From Chryseobacterium sp. Leaf404 (GTDB lineage Bacteria; Bacteroidota; Bacteroidia; Flavobacteriales; Weeksellaceae), in the NCBI RefSeq assembly GCF_001424145.1, contig NZ_LMQM01000001.1, positions 124,001-188,000 on the forward strand: 64,000 nucleotides of DNA. The letters are read 5' to 3'. The first letter of the stretch is position 1, and each line of letters opens with the position of its first letter. Below the pieces are notes generated by a model. That model was not told where the DNA came from. It was given only the letters and a program-made list of their open reading frames with translations, and did no database searches. This document shows, in pieces, positions 8,527-17,645 of this stretch. Position numbers and translations under genes: made by a program.

Positions 8527-9036
8527 TTATGCGTTGGCATCTGCAACAAATTTTCTGGTGGCCAGTTCCTGATCAAAAAGATACAGAGCAGAAGGGTTAT
8601 CGCACACCATTTTTATTTTTGTGACGTACTGGGAAGCGCTAGCCTCCTCTTCTACCTGCTCATTGATGAACCACTGCAGAAAAGAGGTTGTGGCAAAATC
8701 ACCTTCGTCATTCGCATTTTTTACGATATTGAAGATACTTCTGGTTACAGTTTTCTCGTGTGCAAGAGCTTTTTCGAAGATATCTGTTGCGTTAAGAAAC
8801 TCGTGAGGCGGCTTTGCTATTTCACCGATGATGATTTCGCCTCCTACATCATTCAGGTAATCAAACATTTTATCTGCGTGCATCAATTCTTCTTTGCTCT
8901 GAACTCTGAAGTAATTGGCAATACCGTCAAGATCTCTTGCAGAAAACCATGCAGACATTGAAAGATAATATTGAGCCGCATACTGCTCGTGCGCTATTTG
9001 TTCGTTTATAAGTTGTGCAATTTTTTCGGTTACCAT
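8527..9036 (-). CDS. Ferritin
   Basis: 169 residues, the usual size of a bacterial non-haem ferritin. Ferroxidase ligands are visible in NEQIAHEQYAAQYYLS (Glu, Tyr), QSKEELMHADKM (paired Glu and His) and WFINEQVEEEA (Glu, Gln, Glu). The protein assembles into a 24-subunit shell that oxidises and stores iron in the cytoplasm. It is monocistronic, with its own -7 box just upstream and a strong terminator. No Fur-type site was confidently recognised. Confidence 0.95.
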   Translation of the reverse strand: MVTEKIAQLINEQIAHEQYAAQYYLSMSAWFSARDLDGIANYFRVQSKEELMHADKMFDYLNDVGGEIIIGEIAKPPHEFLNATDIFEKALAHEKTVTRSIFNIVKNANDEGDFATTSFLQWFINEQVEEEASASQYVTKIKMVCDNPSALYLFDQELATRKFVADANA

Positions 9037-9053
9037 AATTCTAAATTTATCTT

Positions 9054-9061
9054 CAAATTTA
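9054..9061 (-). promoter_or_regulatory. Candidate -7 promoter element of the ferritin gene
   Basis: TAAATTTG on the minus strand, 17 bp ahead of the ATG. No clear -33 element. Confidence 0.45.
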
Positions 9062-9142
9062 AGGAATATGCGGCGGTTTGTGAAATGATGACGTAAATTT
9101 AATTTTAGATTAGATAAAAATTAAAAACCAAACAGCCACCAG

Positions 9143-9173
9143 AAAAAAAAGAGCGGAATAAAAAATTCCGCTC
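9143..9173 (-). terminator. Terminator after the Spy-like gene
   Basis: GAGCGGAAT and ATTCCGCTC form a perfect 9-bp stem followed on the minus strand by eight Ts. Confidence 0.88.
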
Positions 9174-9206
9174 CAAACCACACATTAAAATCAAATTATG
9201 AACTCA

Positions 9207-9671
9207 TTATTTCAAAGGCTCCACTGCCGTATTCATCGGCTTGTGGTGAGATCCTGCGCCTTTATTTTTTCTGTCTTTCATCGCCATCTTTCTCTGCTCC
9301 ATTTTCGCCTTTCTATCGGCTTCCCATTTTGTGTATTGATCTGGGCTTAAAATCTTTTTCATTTCCTGATCCATCTGGGCTCTTTTATCTTTCATCTCTT
9401 TCATTTTAGCCATTCTTGCATCTTTGTTTCTATCAAAATCTGCCTTTCTTTCAGCCCTTTTCTGATCCTGAAGATTTTTTATTTTCGCCACCTGATCTTT
9501 AGACAGATTAAGATCTTTCTGCATCTTGTCTAAATGATCTTTCTCGCGCTGCTGCATTTTTTGCTGCATTTCAGCTCTTTTTGCCTCTCTCTGCTCAGGC
9601 GTTACATTTTGCTGAGCCATTGCTAAACTTCCGAATCCTACTAACGCTAATGATAAGATTAATTTTTTCAT
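9207..9671 (-). CDS. Exported Lys/Met/Gln-rich helical protein, Spy/CpxP-like
   Basis: 154 residues with a signal peptide (cleavage near ALAMAQQ, residue 20). The mature chain is nearly all helix, very rich in Lys, Met, Gln and Arg, with LNLSKDQVAKIKNLQ and ILSPDQYTKWEAD resembling the repeated LTxxQ-type segments of the Spy/CpxP periplasmic chaperone family. The usual spacing of such segments (about 60 residues) fits. A role as periplasmic chaperone or metal/stress-responsive protein is inference. The gene is flanked by its own terminator, so probably separate from the ferritin gene. Confidence 0.75.
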   Translation of the reverse strand: MKKLILSLALVGFGSLAMAQQNVTPEQREAKRAEMQQKMQQREKDHLDKMQKDLNLSKDQVAKIKNLQDQKRAERKADFDRNKDARMAKMKEMKDKRAQMDQEMKKILSPDQYTKWEADRKAKMEQRKMAMKDRKNKGAGSHHKPMNTAVEPLK

Positions 9672-9794
9672 TTTATTTAAGGTATTTATTAATTGTTTTC
9701 TATTGGTTTGATATGGAAACTATCTAAAAGTTAAAAATGAAATTCATAAAAAATGTTAAATTTATTTATTAAATATTTACTAATATTGGATAAT

Positions 9795-9824
9795 AAAAAG
9801 AGAGTAGATAAAATATCTACTCTC
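9795..9824 (-). terminator. Terminator after the Gly/Arg/Asn-rich exported protein gene
   Basis: GAGAGTAGATA and TATCTACTCTC form a perfect 11-bp stem; the minus strand continues TTTTTATTA. Confidence 0.85.
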
Positions 9825-9852
9825 CACACCACTCAAATATAATATATGAAAA

Positions 9853-10887
9853 CTAATTTCCTGCTAACCGGGTTCTGAACCCTCCGCTTCTTTCGCCACC
9901 GCCGGAGTTACCTCTTCCTGAAGGTGCTTCATTTCTTTGCGGGCGAGCTTCACCACCATTTCTGAATCCTCCGCCAGATCTTGTAGGCTCATCTCTCTTC
10001 ACCTCGCCATTTCCACCTCTGAAACCTCCGCCTCTTGGTGAAGGACTTTCAGCTCTCGGCGAACTGTTTTCGTTTCTGAACCCGCCATTGCTTCTTGGCT
10101 GCGTTGATGATTCATTTCTGAAACCTCCGTTAGATCTTGGCTGACTTTCAGAACCGTTTCTAAAACCACCGTTTCCAGGTCTTGTTCCGGAATTATTATT
10201 GTCTCTGAAACCACCATTTGGGTTTCTTGTTCCACTGTTGCCGGAATTTCCTCTGAAACCTGATTCAGAATTATTTCTAAAGCTTGAACCTCTCACCGCA
10301 TTTAAAGTTGGGTTTTCCGTTCTTCTGAAATCTACTCTGTTTACTCTGTAAATATTGATGTTCACATTTCTGTATCTTGGAGTAACTCTGAATCTTGGTG
10401 TGTAATAACTTCTTCTGTAATTCTGGAAGTAGACAATCGGCGCGTTTCCTCTGTAGTAATTATTCTGGAAAACCACAAATACTCTCGGTCCCATAATTCT
10501 TTCCAAAGCGTAAAACCTGTCATAATACCATCTGTCTGGGTTGTAACCATAGAAATTATTCCACGTTGCAAAATTACTGTAGAGACTGTTCAGATATAAA
10601 ATCTGATCGATCTGCCATCTTGATAACCTGTTTTGTCTGAAAAACACATTCCAGTTGATATTGATAACTGAGTTTCTGTAATCGTTGTAATAGCTCTGAT
10701 AATAATCCTGCGGATAATAATCCTGTGGATAATTGTAGTAATAATCATCAGGGAAATAATTCTGATCATCTTCATCACTGTAATATCCATCAGAGTAACC
10801 GTTATTTCCGTATCCATAATCCGGATATTGCTGAGCCATCGACAAAGTCGCAAATCCCAAAGCAAATCCCAAAAGTATTTTTTTCAT
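9853..10887 (-). CDS. Exported Tyr-rich, Gly/Arg/Asn-repeat protein of unknown function
   Basis: 344 residues with a signal peptide (LGFATLSMAQQ). Three zones are visible: residues 20-70, extremely rich in Tyr, Asp, Pro and Gln; residues 70-190, a better-ordered segment with WQIDQILYLNSLYSNFATW and WYYDRFYALERIMGPRVF; and residues 200-340, low complexity with at least eight copies of GGFR-N/G units separated by Ser, Asn, Pro and Arg. The middle segment looks like a small conserved domain; I cannot name it. The repeats suggest a disordered, positively charged surface tail. A role in adhesion or matrix binding would be speculation. Confidence 0.75.
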   Translation of the reverse strand: MKKILLGFALGFATLSMAQQYPDYGYGNNGYSDGYYSDEDDQNYFPDDYYYNYPQDYYPQDYYQSYYNDYRNSVININWNVFFRQNRLSRWQIDQILYLNSLYSNFATWNNFYGYNPDRWYYDRFYALERIMGPRVFVVFQNNYYRGNAPIVYFQNYRRSYYTPRFRVTPRYRNVNINIYRVNRVDFRRTENPTLNAVRGSSFRNNSESGFRGNSGNSGTRNPNGGFRDNNNSGTRPGNGGFRNGSESQPRSNGGFRNESSTQPRSNGGFRNENSSPRAESPSPRGGGFRGGNGEVKRDEPTRSGGGFRNGGEARPQRNEAPSGRGNSGGGERSGGFRTRLAGN

Positions 10888-10947
10888 TTCTATAAATCTA
10901 AATTGTTAAGTTTAATTGAATCTCTCAATTCTATCTTTTGGATATAG

Positions 10948-10987
10948 GAAAAAAAAAGAAGTTAAATCCTGCGATAAAACTTCTTTT
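10948..10987 (-). terminator. Terminator of the malQ gene
   Basis: AAAGAAGTT and AACTTCTTT form the stem around a 13-15 nt loop; the minus strand continues in a run of T. Confidence 0.75.
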
Positions 10988-11024
10988 AAAATTATTTTAA
11001 ATAACTGATAATCAATTGTTAAAT

Positions 11025-13676
11025 TTACAATCTACCACTGTCTGCCACCCAGTTTTTAATCTTCTCATTGAAGGTATTTCTGCTTTTAAGTTCCTCCAGC
11101 CCAAGATGCATTCGGTATCTCCAGTAATGTGGAAATACCGCGGGATTATTGATTCTTTCCTGATCTATATTTGGGTTTGAAAGTGTCTCATCGGTCGCCA
11201 GAAATTCCTGAATGGGGAAAATTGCCAGCATTGCTTCATTATACAGATGCTGTTTCATAATAATTTCAGCCAGGTAAGGCTCTAAATCTTCAGGAGCTCT
11301 CCCGTACTGATTCAGTTGCTGATTATAATATTTTTGAGTAAGTTCCGGATCTTCCTTCCACCACTGCCTCAATGTAGAACTATCATGAGAAGATGCTGTA
11401 ACCACATTCATATAATCTGCATTTTTAGGATTATAGAACGGAATATTTTTTGAAGGCATTCTCTGTACTTTTAACGCAACAATTGCCAGCTCATCCATTA
11501 CCACAGGCACGCAGTCAGGCACAAGACCGAGATCTTCACCACAAATCAACATATTTGTGGCATTTAAAATTACCGGGAGTTTCTCAAGAGCTTTTTCGTA
11601 CCATAAACCATCTTGTCTTTTAAAGAAATAATCATTGTAAAGATGATAAATCGTACGTTTTTCCCAATCTGAAAGATATTGATATGACTCTGTTCGGTAA
11701 ACATTAAAGCGTGGATGGTAGACCGTTTCGCCTTCTTTTTCTTCCGCCAAAAACAAAACATTTGCCGAAAGAGCTATAAGTTTTTCCGAAAGATCTTCAT
11801 CGGGTTTCTTTTTAAAATAATCTGAAAGCTTTCTCTGCGTATCAAATTCAGGCTTAAAAGAATAGGTTTCATCCTGATTTTCATTTAAAAAAGATAATGC
11901 CTTCTCCCTGTCTTCACCAAGATAATTTTCTAAAATCTGATTATTGATGAATGGCTTACAATATCTGTTAAAATCAAACGGAAGATTTAGTTTTTTAAAT
12001 TCGTTTACGGTGACAGGCACGGCTGGGTAAAAATAGCCCAAAATACCCTGCGTGGCAGAAACGGGCATTCTCCAAATTCTGAAAAAGCCTAAAATATGAT
12101 CAATTCTCATGGCATCAAAATACTTTTCAAGGGCTTTGAATCTGTTTTTCCACCATTGGTAACCGTCATTTTTCATTGCTTCCCAGTTGTAAGTAGGGAA
12201 TTCCCAATTCTGACCCAAATCTGTAAACTGATCCGGCGGTGCTCCGGCCTGAAAATCCATTCCAAACAATTCAGGTTCCGTCCACGCTTCCACTGAATAG
12301 CGGTAAATTCCGATAGGCAAATCTCCTTTGATTGAAATTCCTAAACCATGAATGTAGTCGACCGCATCCTTTAACTGCTTGTGAAGCTGAAACTGCACCC
12401 AAGAATGCAGCATTACAGCTTCATAATCTTTATTTTTAACCGTAAAAAGCTGAGAAATTTTTCCGGCAATGTACTTTTTATGGGTTTTCCATTCTCCGAA
12501 ATTGGGAGTCTTGTACTTGTCTCTCAACACACAAAATGCAGCATAAGGCGTTAGCCAGGTTTCATTGTCTTTCAAGAATTTTTTAAAATTTCTGTCTTTA
12601 AAAATCTTTTCTTTCTGCTCTTCAAAAACAGCTTTTATAAACTTCCACTTCCCTGAGATTACCTTTTCGTAATCAATAAGTTCCAGCTGATTTAGCTCTT
12701 TTTTCTCAGCCTTAAATTCTTCAACTAAATTCTTAGGCAATGCATAATCTAATTTTTCTAATGAAAGATATTGCGGATGTAAAGCGTACACAGAAACCGC
12801 TGCGTATGGATAAGAATCTGTCCAGGTATAGTTTGCTGTAGTATCATTGATTGGTAAAATCTGAATGATTCCCAAACCGGTTTCTTTGTTCCAGTCTGCA
12901 AGTTTCTTCAAATCCGGAAATTCTCCTACACCAAAACCGTCTTCTGTTCTCAGTGAAAAAACCGGAACAGCAACGCCGGCATCGTGATACATCTGATAAG
13001 ATTTAAACTTAAAATAATGATCAGAAACAATCTGCAGAATATCGTTATTCGGGTTGGGATAAACCAGCCTGTTTGAGCCTGATTCTACATCTATTACTTT
13101 GTTCTGAATGGTATCGTAAATGCAGTATTTGTATTCTACAGGATAATTTTCTGAAATTTCTACTGAAGCTTCCCAGATACCAAAATCTGTCTGCGAAAAT
13201 AGAATTATGCTTTCATAATCCCAGTTTCCCAGCGACTGAGAACTACCAAAAACGGCAATATTCCAGTAAGGATGATACACCGGTGCTGAAATTCTGAAAA
13301 GATGTGTGTGCTTTTTCAAAATGCTGTTTTTTTCCAGCTTAAGACCTGTGAGTTTATTTTTCAGGATTTTATTGGTAAGGTAATTCTCCGGGAAATTCTT
13401 TTTGTTCCAGAGGTCTGTGATTACAAATTCTTTATAATTGTGCGGGAAAGAAAGCTCATGCCCTACTTCTTCTTCAGACATCACATTTCCGCTGTCATCT
13501 TTTACACAGTATCTGTAGCTTATCTGTTTAGAAAAATAATCTACTTCAGCTTTCCAGATTCCGAAATCTGTATGGTACATCGGATAATCCTGCTGCTCCT
13601 GCCCTTCCGCAGTTACCGTTAAAAATAAATTCTCTCCGTGTTTGGTAATATATTTTAAACTAAAATACAATTTCAT
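11025..13676 (-). CDS. malQ: 4-alpha-glucanotransferase with N-terminal starch-binding domains
   Basis: 883 residues from the ATG at 13676 (MKLYFSLKYITKHGE); an in-frame ATG at 13721 would add 15 unlikely residues. Two CBM20-like beta domains come first (about 1-110 and 120-230), each with the GIWEA/GIWKAEV pattern, followed by a GH77 amylomaltase domain. Active-site motifs are present: MRIDHILGFFRIWRMP (nucleophile Asp), CGEDLGLVPD (acid/base Glu) and SSHDSSTLRQWW (third Asp). This two-CBM architecture matches plant DPE2-like enzymes and Bacteroidota MalQ. It transfers maltooligosyl units between glucans in the cytoplasm. A strong palindrome sits just upstream of the start and may be an operator. 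Confidence 0.93.
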   Translation of the reverse strand: MKLYFSLKYITKHGENLFLTVTAEGQEQQDYPMYHTDFGIWKAEVDYFSKQISYRYCVKDDSGNVMSEEEVGHELSFPHNYKEFVITDLWNKKNFPENYLTNKILKNKLTGLKLEKNSILKKHTHLFRISAPVYHPYWNIAVFGSSQSLGNWDYESIILFSQTDFGIWEASVEISENYPVEYKYCIYDTIQNKVIDVESGSNRLVYPNPNNDILQIVSDHYFKFKSYQMYHDAGVAVPVFSLRTEDGFGVGEFPDLKKLADWNKETGLGIIQILPINDTTANYTWTDSYPYAAVSVYALHPQYLSLEKLDYALPKNLVEEFKAEKKELNQLELIDYEKVISGKWKFIKAVFEEQKEKIFKDRNFKKFLKDNETWLTPYAAFCVLRDKYKTPNFGEWKTHKKYIAGKISQLFTVKNKDYEAVMLHSWVQFQLHKQLKDAVDYIHGLGISIKGDLPIGIYRYSVEAWTEPELFGMDFQAGAPPDQFTDLGQNWEFPTYNWEAMKNDGYQWWKNRFKALEKYFDAMRIDHILGFFRIWRMPVSATQGILGYFYPAVPVTVNEFKKLNLPFDFNRYCKPFINNQILENYLGEDREKALSFLNENQDETYSFKPEFDTQRKLSDYFKKKPDEDLSEKLIALSANVLFLAEEKEGETVYHPRFNVYRTESYQYLSDWEKRTIYHLYNDYFFKRQDGLWYEKALEKLPVILNATNMLICGEDLGLVPDCVPVVMDELAIVALKVQRMPSKNIPFYNPKNADYMNVVTASSHDSSTLRQWWKEDPELTQKYYNQQLNQYGRAPEDLEPYLAEIIMKQHLYNEAMLAIFPIQEFLATDETLSNPNIDQERINNPAVFPHYWRYRMHLGLEELKSRNTFNEKIKNWVADSGRL

Positions 13677-13694
13677 CTCATATATTTTGGGATA

Positions 13695-13728
13695 AAAATA
13701 GTGTTTTATAACGTAAAACACCTATTTT
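13695..13728. promoter_or_regulatory. Palindrome upstream of malQ, candidate operator
   Basis: AAAATAGTGTTTTA (13695-13708) and TAAAACACCTATTTT (13714-13728) are reverse complements apart from one inserted base, around the 5-nt centre TAACG. It lies 19 bp before the malQ start, with TATTTTTA (a near match to the -7 box, minus strand) overlapping its proximal side. No T tract follows it, so a repressor or activator site fits better than a terminator. The regulator is unknown. Confidence 0.5.
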
Positions 13729-13745
13729 CAGCATCAAATATTCAT

Positions 13746-13776
13746 TAAAAAGCCTTCCAAAAATATTTGAAAGGCT
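13746..13776 (-). terminator. Terminator of the T9SS cargo gene
   Basis: AGCCTTTCAAAT and the partner ending GGAAGGCT form the stem (one mismatch), then TTTTTAAT on the minus strand. Confidence 0.8.
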
Positions 13777-13798
13777 GGTATGAAAAATTAAATATTCA

Positions 13799-14965
13799 CT
13801 ATTTGGTTTTAAGAACTTTCTTCGTAGAAATCACTTTACCGTAGCTATCACAAATGCTCACCAGATAAGCTCCCTGAGAAAGACCAGACAGCTCAATTCT
13901 TTGATTCAGATTACCGTCTTTTACAGATATTTTTTTGGTTAAAACATTCTTTCCTGAAAGATCAAAAATATCAACTTTAATATTTCCTTTTATTTCAGTT
14001 TGTTTCAGATTTACCATAATAAAATTTTCATCCACTCTCGTTGGATAAATTTCTGCGTTGATCTGAGGCGTCTCCGCTCTTGCTGCTCTGTCATTCAGAA
14101 AATACTTGCTTGCCAGATCGTAAATATGCAGATTGGTTTCGCCAGCCATCTGCTTCGCTTCAAGACTTTCGAAATTCACTTCAAACAAAGCATTTCCTTT
14201 GGCACTTGCCACTACAATTCTGCCTTTAGAGTTTACCGCAGCACCGTTCACAGAGTAGTTTTCCGGTAAGCCTGATATTTTTCCCAAAAAGTAAGCTTCG
14301 AGATTTTTAGGAGAAATTTTAAACACATTTCCCGAAGCAGCAAAAGCATAGAAATTACCTTCTGCGTCAGAAATCATATCACCGCCGAAGCCTGTATCCA
14401 TAGAGGTAAATGAGTTTTTACCGTTTGAAGCAGCGTCTTTCACAATGCCTAAATCTGCAACGGAATACTGTCCGTTTTTCTTTGAAATCTGAAGCAGCTG
14501 AGTTCCTGCATTGTTCATGGCGTAAATATTTCCGTCATAGCCCAAAGTCATTCTTGTGATGTGGGAATTAATATCGCAGGAGGAAACTCTGGCAGTAGTA
14601 TTCTCAACCAAAGTAACCTGTTTTGTCTTTTGGTTTAAAACATAGATGTTTGACGAAAACATCGGCATATAAATCAGATTTTCCTGCGAAGAATCTGTTG
14701 CGAGTGCGGCTAAATTTACAGCCTGAGAATTTCCTAAAGAATTTTTATCTTCAGAAATTCTGGTTCTGCTGTTTTGTGAAAACACATCAGACTGTGAAGC
14801 AGAAGTAAAAAGTTGAGCACCCGAACTTCCGTCAGAATTCATCGCACGGATGTCATTAAATTCAATTCTCGGAGAATCTTTTCCTGCAAGTGCAAAAAAA
14901 TCCTGCTGAGCATGAAAGGTATTTCCAAGCAAAAGCAGAACGATAGGGAATAAATGTTTTTTCAT
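13799..14965 (-). CDS. Secreted protein with type IX secretion C-terminal sorting domain
   Basis: 388 residues. Signal peptide (LLLLGNTFHAQQ), then a beta-propeller-like body (about 30-300) with repeated short strands such as NLIYMPMFSSNIYVLN, DGNIYAMNNAG and GNFYAFAASGNVFKI. The C-terminal 80 residues form a type A T9SS sorting domain: IYPTRVDENFIMVNL, KVDIFDLSGKNVLTKKI, IELSGLSQGAYLVSI and a short Lys-rich end KKVLKTK. It is therefore likely exported by the PorA-type system and anchored or released at the cell surface. Binding or enzymatic function is unknown. It stands alone. Confidence 0.88.
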   Translation of the reverse strand: MKKHLFPIVLLLLGNTFHAQQDFFALAGKDSPRIEFNDIRAMNSDGSSGAQLFTSASQSDVFSQNSRTRISEDKNSLGNSQAVNLAALATDSSQENLIYMPMFSSNIYVLNQKTKQVTLVENTTARVSSCDINSHITRMTLGYDGNIYAMNNAGTQLLQISKKNGQYSVADLGIVKDAASNGKNSFTSMDTGFGGDMISDAEGNFYAFAASGNVFKISPKNLEAYFLGKISGLPENYSVNGAAVNSKGRIVVASAKGNALFEVNFESLEAKQMAGETNLHIYDLASKYFLNDRAARAETPQINAEIYPTRVDENFIMVNLKQTEIKGNIKVDIFDLSGKNVLTKKISVKDGNLNQRIELSGLSQGAYLVSICDSYGKVISTKKVLKTK

Positions 14966-15025
14966 AAGTAAATATTTTATTATGACTAAGTTAAGAATTT
15001 TTTGAATTGGAAAAGTATTTTTTTT

Positions 15026-15073
15026 GGTTGAGGCTGAGGTTAAGGTTAAGACTTAGGTTGAGATTGAGTTTGA
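15026..15073. repeat. Degenerate 6-bp tandem repeat
   Basis: Eight consecutive hexamers: GGTTGA, GGCTGA, GGTTAA, GGTTAA, GACTTA, GGTTGA, GATTGA, GTTTGA. It lies in the 314-bp spacer between the T9SS cargo gene and cysS. The rest of that spacer holds only the cysS terminator. Confidence 0.8.
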
Positions 15074-15188
15074 GAATAATGATGCAGGTGAAAAATTGTA
15101 AAACTTTAAAAGGCTTTCATAGTTTGATTTAATTTTTTACTGAAAATCTGCAACATATTCATATAACATCAAAGTTAATCTGTAAACT

Positions 15189-15257
15189 AAAACTAAAAAA
15201 AATCCCACAGATTCGCTGATTGATCTAAAATCTGCTAAATCCGTAGAATCTGCGGGA
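15189..15257 (-). terminator. Large hairpin terminator of cysS
   Basis: TCCCACAGATTC (15203-15214) pairs with GAATCTGCGGGA (15246-15257), 11 of 12 positions, around a 31-nt loop; the minus strand then reads into eight Ts. Confidence 0.75.
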
Positions 15258-15279
15258 GCTGTAGTTAAGTGGGAAAAAA

Positions 15280-16746
15280 TCAGTTTAAAACATACGAAGT
15301 TCCGTCTCTGCCGTCCTTCAGTTCAATTCCTTCCGCTAAAAGTTTGTCTCTGATCTGATCTGAAAGTTCAAAATTCTTTGATTTTCTTGCCTGATTTCTC
15401 AGTTCTATTAAAACCTGCAAGGTCTGATCTAATTTTCCATTGTTGTTTTCTTCGATATTCTGAAGTCCCAAAACATCGAACACCAAAGCATTCAATGTGG
15501 TTTTTAATTCTTCAAGGTCTGAAGCTGACACCGATTCTTTACCATCTTTTAATGCAAAAATAAATTTTACGGCTTCAAATAAATGAGCTATCAAAACGGG
15601 TGAGTTGAAATCATCGGTTAATGCATCGTAAGCTTTTGTTTTCCACTCAGAAAAATTAAATTCAGATTGTTTTGAGTCATTTGATTCAATTGAGTTTAAA
15701 ACTTTCAGCGCTTCCATTAAACGGCTGAAACCTTTTTCACTGGCCAACATCGCGTCATTGGAAATATCCAGAACACTTCTGTAATGTGCCTGCAAAAAGC
15801 AGAAACGAACAATCGCAGGATGAAAAGCTTTTTCAAAAAAATCATTTTCACCGGAAACTAACTGTTTCGGCAAAATATAATTACCTGTAGATTTGCTCAT
15901 ACGCTGGGAATTCATGGTCAACATATTGGCGTGCATCCAGTAATTCACAGGAGATGCGCCGTTGCAGGCTTTCCCCTGTGCGATTTCACATTCGTGATGT
16001 GGAAATTTAAGATCCATTCCGCCACCGTGGATGTCGAAAGTTTCACCTAAATATTTCGTGCTCATCGCAGTACATTCAAGGTGCCATCCCGGGAAACCTT
16101 CTCCCCAAGGCGAGTTCCAGCGCATAATGTGAGCGGGAGAAGCTTTTTTCCACAAAGCGAAATCCTGAGGATTTTTCTTTTCTCCCTGTCCGTCAAGGTC
16201 TCTGGTGTTGGCAAAAAGTTCTTCGATGTTCCGTTTTGAAAGTTCACCATAATTCAGCCCTCTTTTGTTGTATTCTAAAACATCAAAATAAACCGAACCG
16301 TTGCTTTCATAAGCAAAACCAGTCTCCACTAATTTCTGAGTAAGCTCAATCTGCTCTACGATATGTCCGGTTGCGGTGGGCTCAATGTTGGGTGGAAGTA
16401 AGTTGAACATTTCCAAAACTTTATGAAAATCAACAGTGTATTTCTGTACAATTTCCATCGGTTCCAGTTTTTCCAGACGCGTTTGTTTTACGAAACGGTC
16501 ATTGTTTACGTCTCCATCGTCGGTAAGATGCCCTGCATCGGTGATATTTCTTACGTAACGCACTTTGTAACCCAAATGCATCAGGCTTCTGTAGATAAAA
16601 TCGAAGGAAAGGAAAGTTCTTACATTTCCTAAATGCACATTGCTGTAAACGGTTGGTCCGCAGACGTACATTCCGATATTATTTTCGTGGATTGGTTTGA
16701 ATATTTCTTTTTCGCCTGTAAGCGAATTGTATATTTTTAACTGCAT
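15280..16746 (-). CDS. cysS: Cysteinyl-tRNA synthetase
   Basis: 488 residues from [11 protein letters not shown] at 16746; the ORF extends to 16809 but the added residues are not family-like. Class I signatures: zinc ligand C29 in MYVCGPT, HIGH box as HLGN at 38-41, second zinc Cys in HLECTAMS, the HHECE ligands near 250-254, and KMSKS box RMSKS at 282-286. It charges tRNA-Cys in the cytoplasm. A period-7 tandem repeat lies just ahead of the start, and folE is 132 bp upstream in the same direction. Confidence 0.97.
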   Translation of the reverse strand: MQLKIYNSLTGEKEIFKPIHENNIGMYVCGPTVYSNVHLGNVRTFLSFDFIYRSLMHLGYKVRYVRNITDAGHLTDDGDVNNDRFVKQTRLEKLEPMEIVQKYTVDFHKVLEMFNLLPPNIEPTATGHIVEQIELTQKLVETGFAYESNGSVYFDVLEYNKRGLNYGELSKRNIEELFANTRDLDGQGEKKNPQDFALWKKASPAHIMRWNSPWGEGFPGWHLECTAMSTKYLGETFDIHGGGMDLKFPHHECEIAQGKACNGASPVNYWMHANMLTMNSQRMSKSTGNYILPKQLVSGENDFFEKAFHPAIVRFCFLQAHYRSVLDISNDAMLASEKGFSRLMEALKVLNSIESNDSKQSEFNFSEWKTKAYDALTDDFNSPVLIAHLFEAVKFIFALKDGKESVSASDLEELKTTLNALVFDVLGLQNIEENNNGKLDQTLQVLIELRNQARKSKNFELSDQIRDKLLAEGIELKDGRDGTSYVLN

Positions 16747-16757
16747 CTTTATATAAA

Positions 16758-16785
16758 TGATGATTGATAATTGATGATTGATTTT
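16758..16785. repeat. 7-bp tandem repeat upstream of cysS
   Basis: Four heptamers in a row: TGATGAT, TGATAAT, TGATGAT, TGATTTT. They begin 11 bp from the cysS start codon. Confidence 0.75.
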
Positions 16786-16878
16786 AAAATTAATTCTAAG
16801 AAAAATCATTTACAACAGACGATTGTTGCAATAAAAATTCTATTTGAAACTGTTTTAAATTTTATCATTTATTTATTT

Positions 16879-17547
16879 CTAATAATCCAGTTTCGCATGG
16901 CTTCCTACGTAATGAAGGAATTCCTGTCTCGTGATAGGATTGGTTCTGAAAATTCCGCTTAATTCTGCCGTAATTGTAGAACTTGCGGTGTCTTTTATTC
17001 CTCTGCAGTTTACGCAAAGATGTTTTGCATCGATGATACAGGCAACATTTTGTGTTCCTAAAGCATCTCGTAGAGCATCAACAATCTGCATCGTGAGTCT
17101 TTCCTGAACCTGTGGCCTTTTTGCGTAATAGTCTACAATTCTGTTGATCTTTGAAAGCCCGATGACTTCACCGCTGGAGATATATGCTACATGCGCTCTC
17201 CCAATGATTGGTAAGAAGTGATGCTCGCAGAACGAATAAACGGTGATGTCTTTTTCCACCAACATCTGACGGTATTTATATTTGTTTGAAAATGTAGAAA
17301 TTCCTGGTTTGTTTTCCGGAAGAAGTCCGCCAAAAATTTCGTTTACATACATTTTAGCAACTCTTTTAGGAGAATCTTTTAAGGAATCATCAGTCATATC
17401 AAGACCTAAGGTTTCCATAATTTCTGCAAAAAGTCCGGTAATTTTTTCTATTTTTTCCTGTGGCGATTTCTCAAAAGCATCTTCACGGATCGGCGTATGC
17501 TCTTTTCCCGTGAAAATATCATCATCGTTATCGGTAAAATCAACCAT
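16879..17547 (-). CDS. folE: GTP cyclohydrolase I
   Basis: 222 residues. Zinc ligands C107 and H110 in FCEHHFLP and C178 in HLCVNCRG are all present, along with the QERLT and GRAHVAYIS segments of the fold. It opens the GTP ring to give 7,8-dihydroneopterin triphosphate for folate and pterin synthesis. The start at 17547 (MVDFTDNDDD) leaves an acidic N-terminal extension typical of the group. It has a consensus -7 box 18 bp upstream and is divergent from the acetyltransferase-like gene. Confidence 0.96.
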   Translation of the reverse strand: MVDFTDNDDDIFTGKEHTPIREDAFEKSPQEKIEKITGLFAEIMETLGLDMTDDSLKDSPKRVAKMYVNEIFGGLLPENKPGISTFSNKYKYRQMLVEKDITVYSFCEHHFLPIIGRAHVAYISSGEVIGLSKINRIVDYYAKRPQVQERLTMQIVDALRDALGTQNVACIIDAKHLCVNCRGIKDTASSTITAELSGIFRTNPITRQEFLHYVGSHAKLDY

Positions 17548-17564
17548 TTTTATTTAATTTGCAA

Positions 17565-17572
17565 CAAAAATA
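17565..17572 (-). promoter_or_regulatory. -7 promoter element of folE
   Basis: TATTTTTG on the minus strand fits TAnnTTTG, 17 bp before the ATG. Confidence 0.55.
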
Positions 17573-17645
17573 CGGATAAAATTTATTCTATATTTTAATT
17601 TACCTCAATTTTGGATTACCTTTTACATCTATTATTTTAAAAAAC

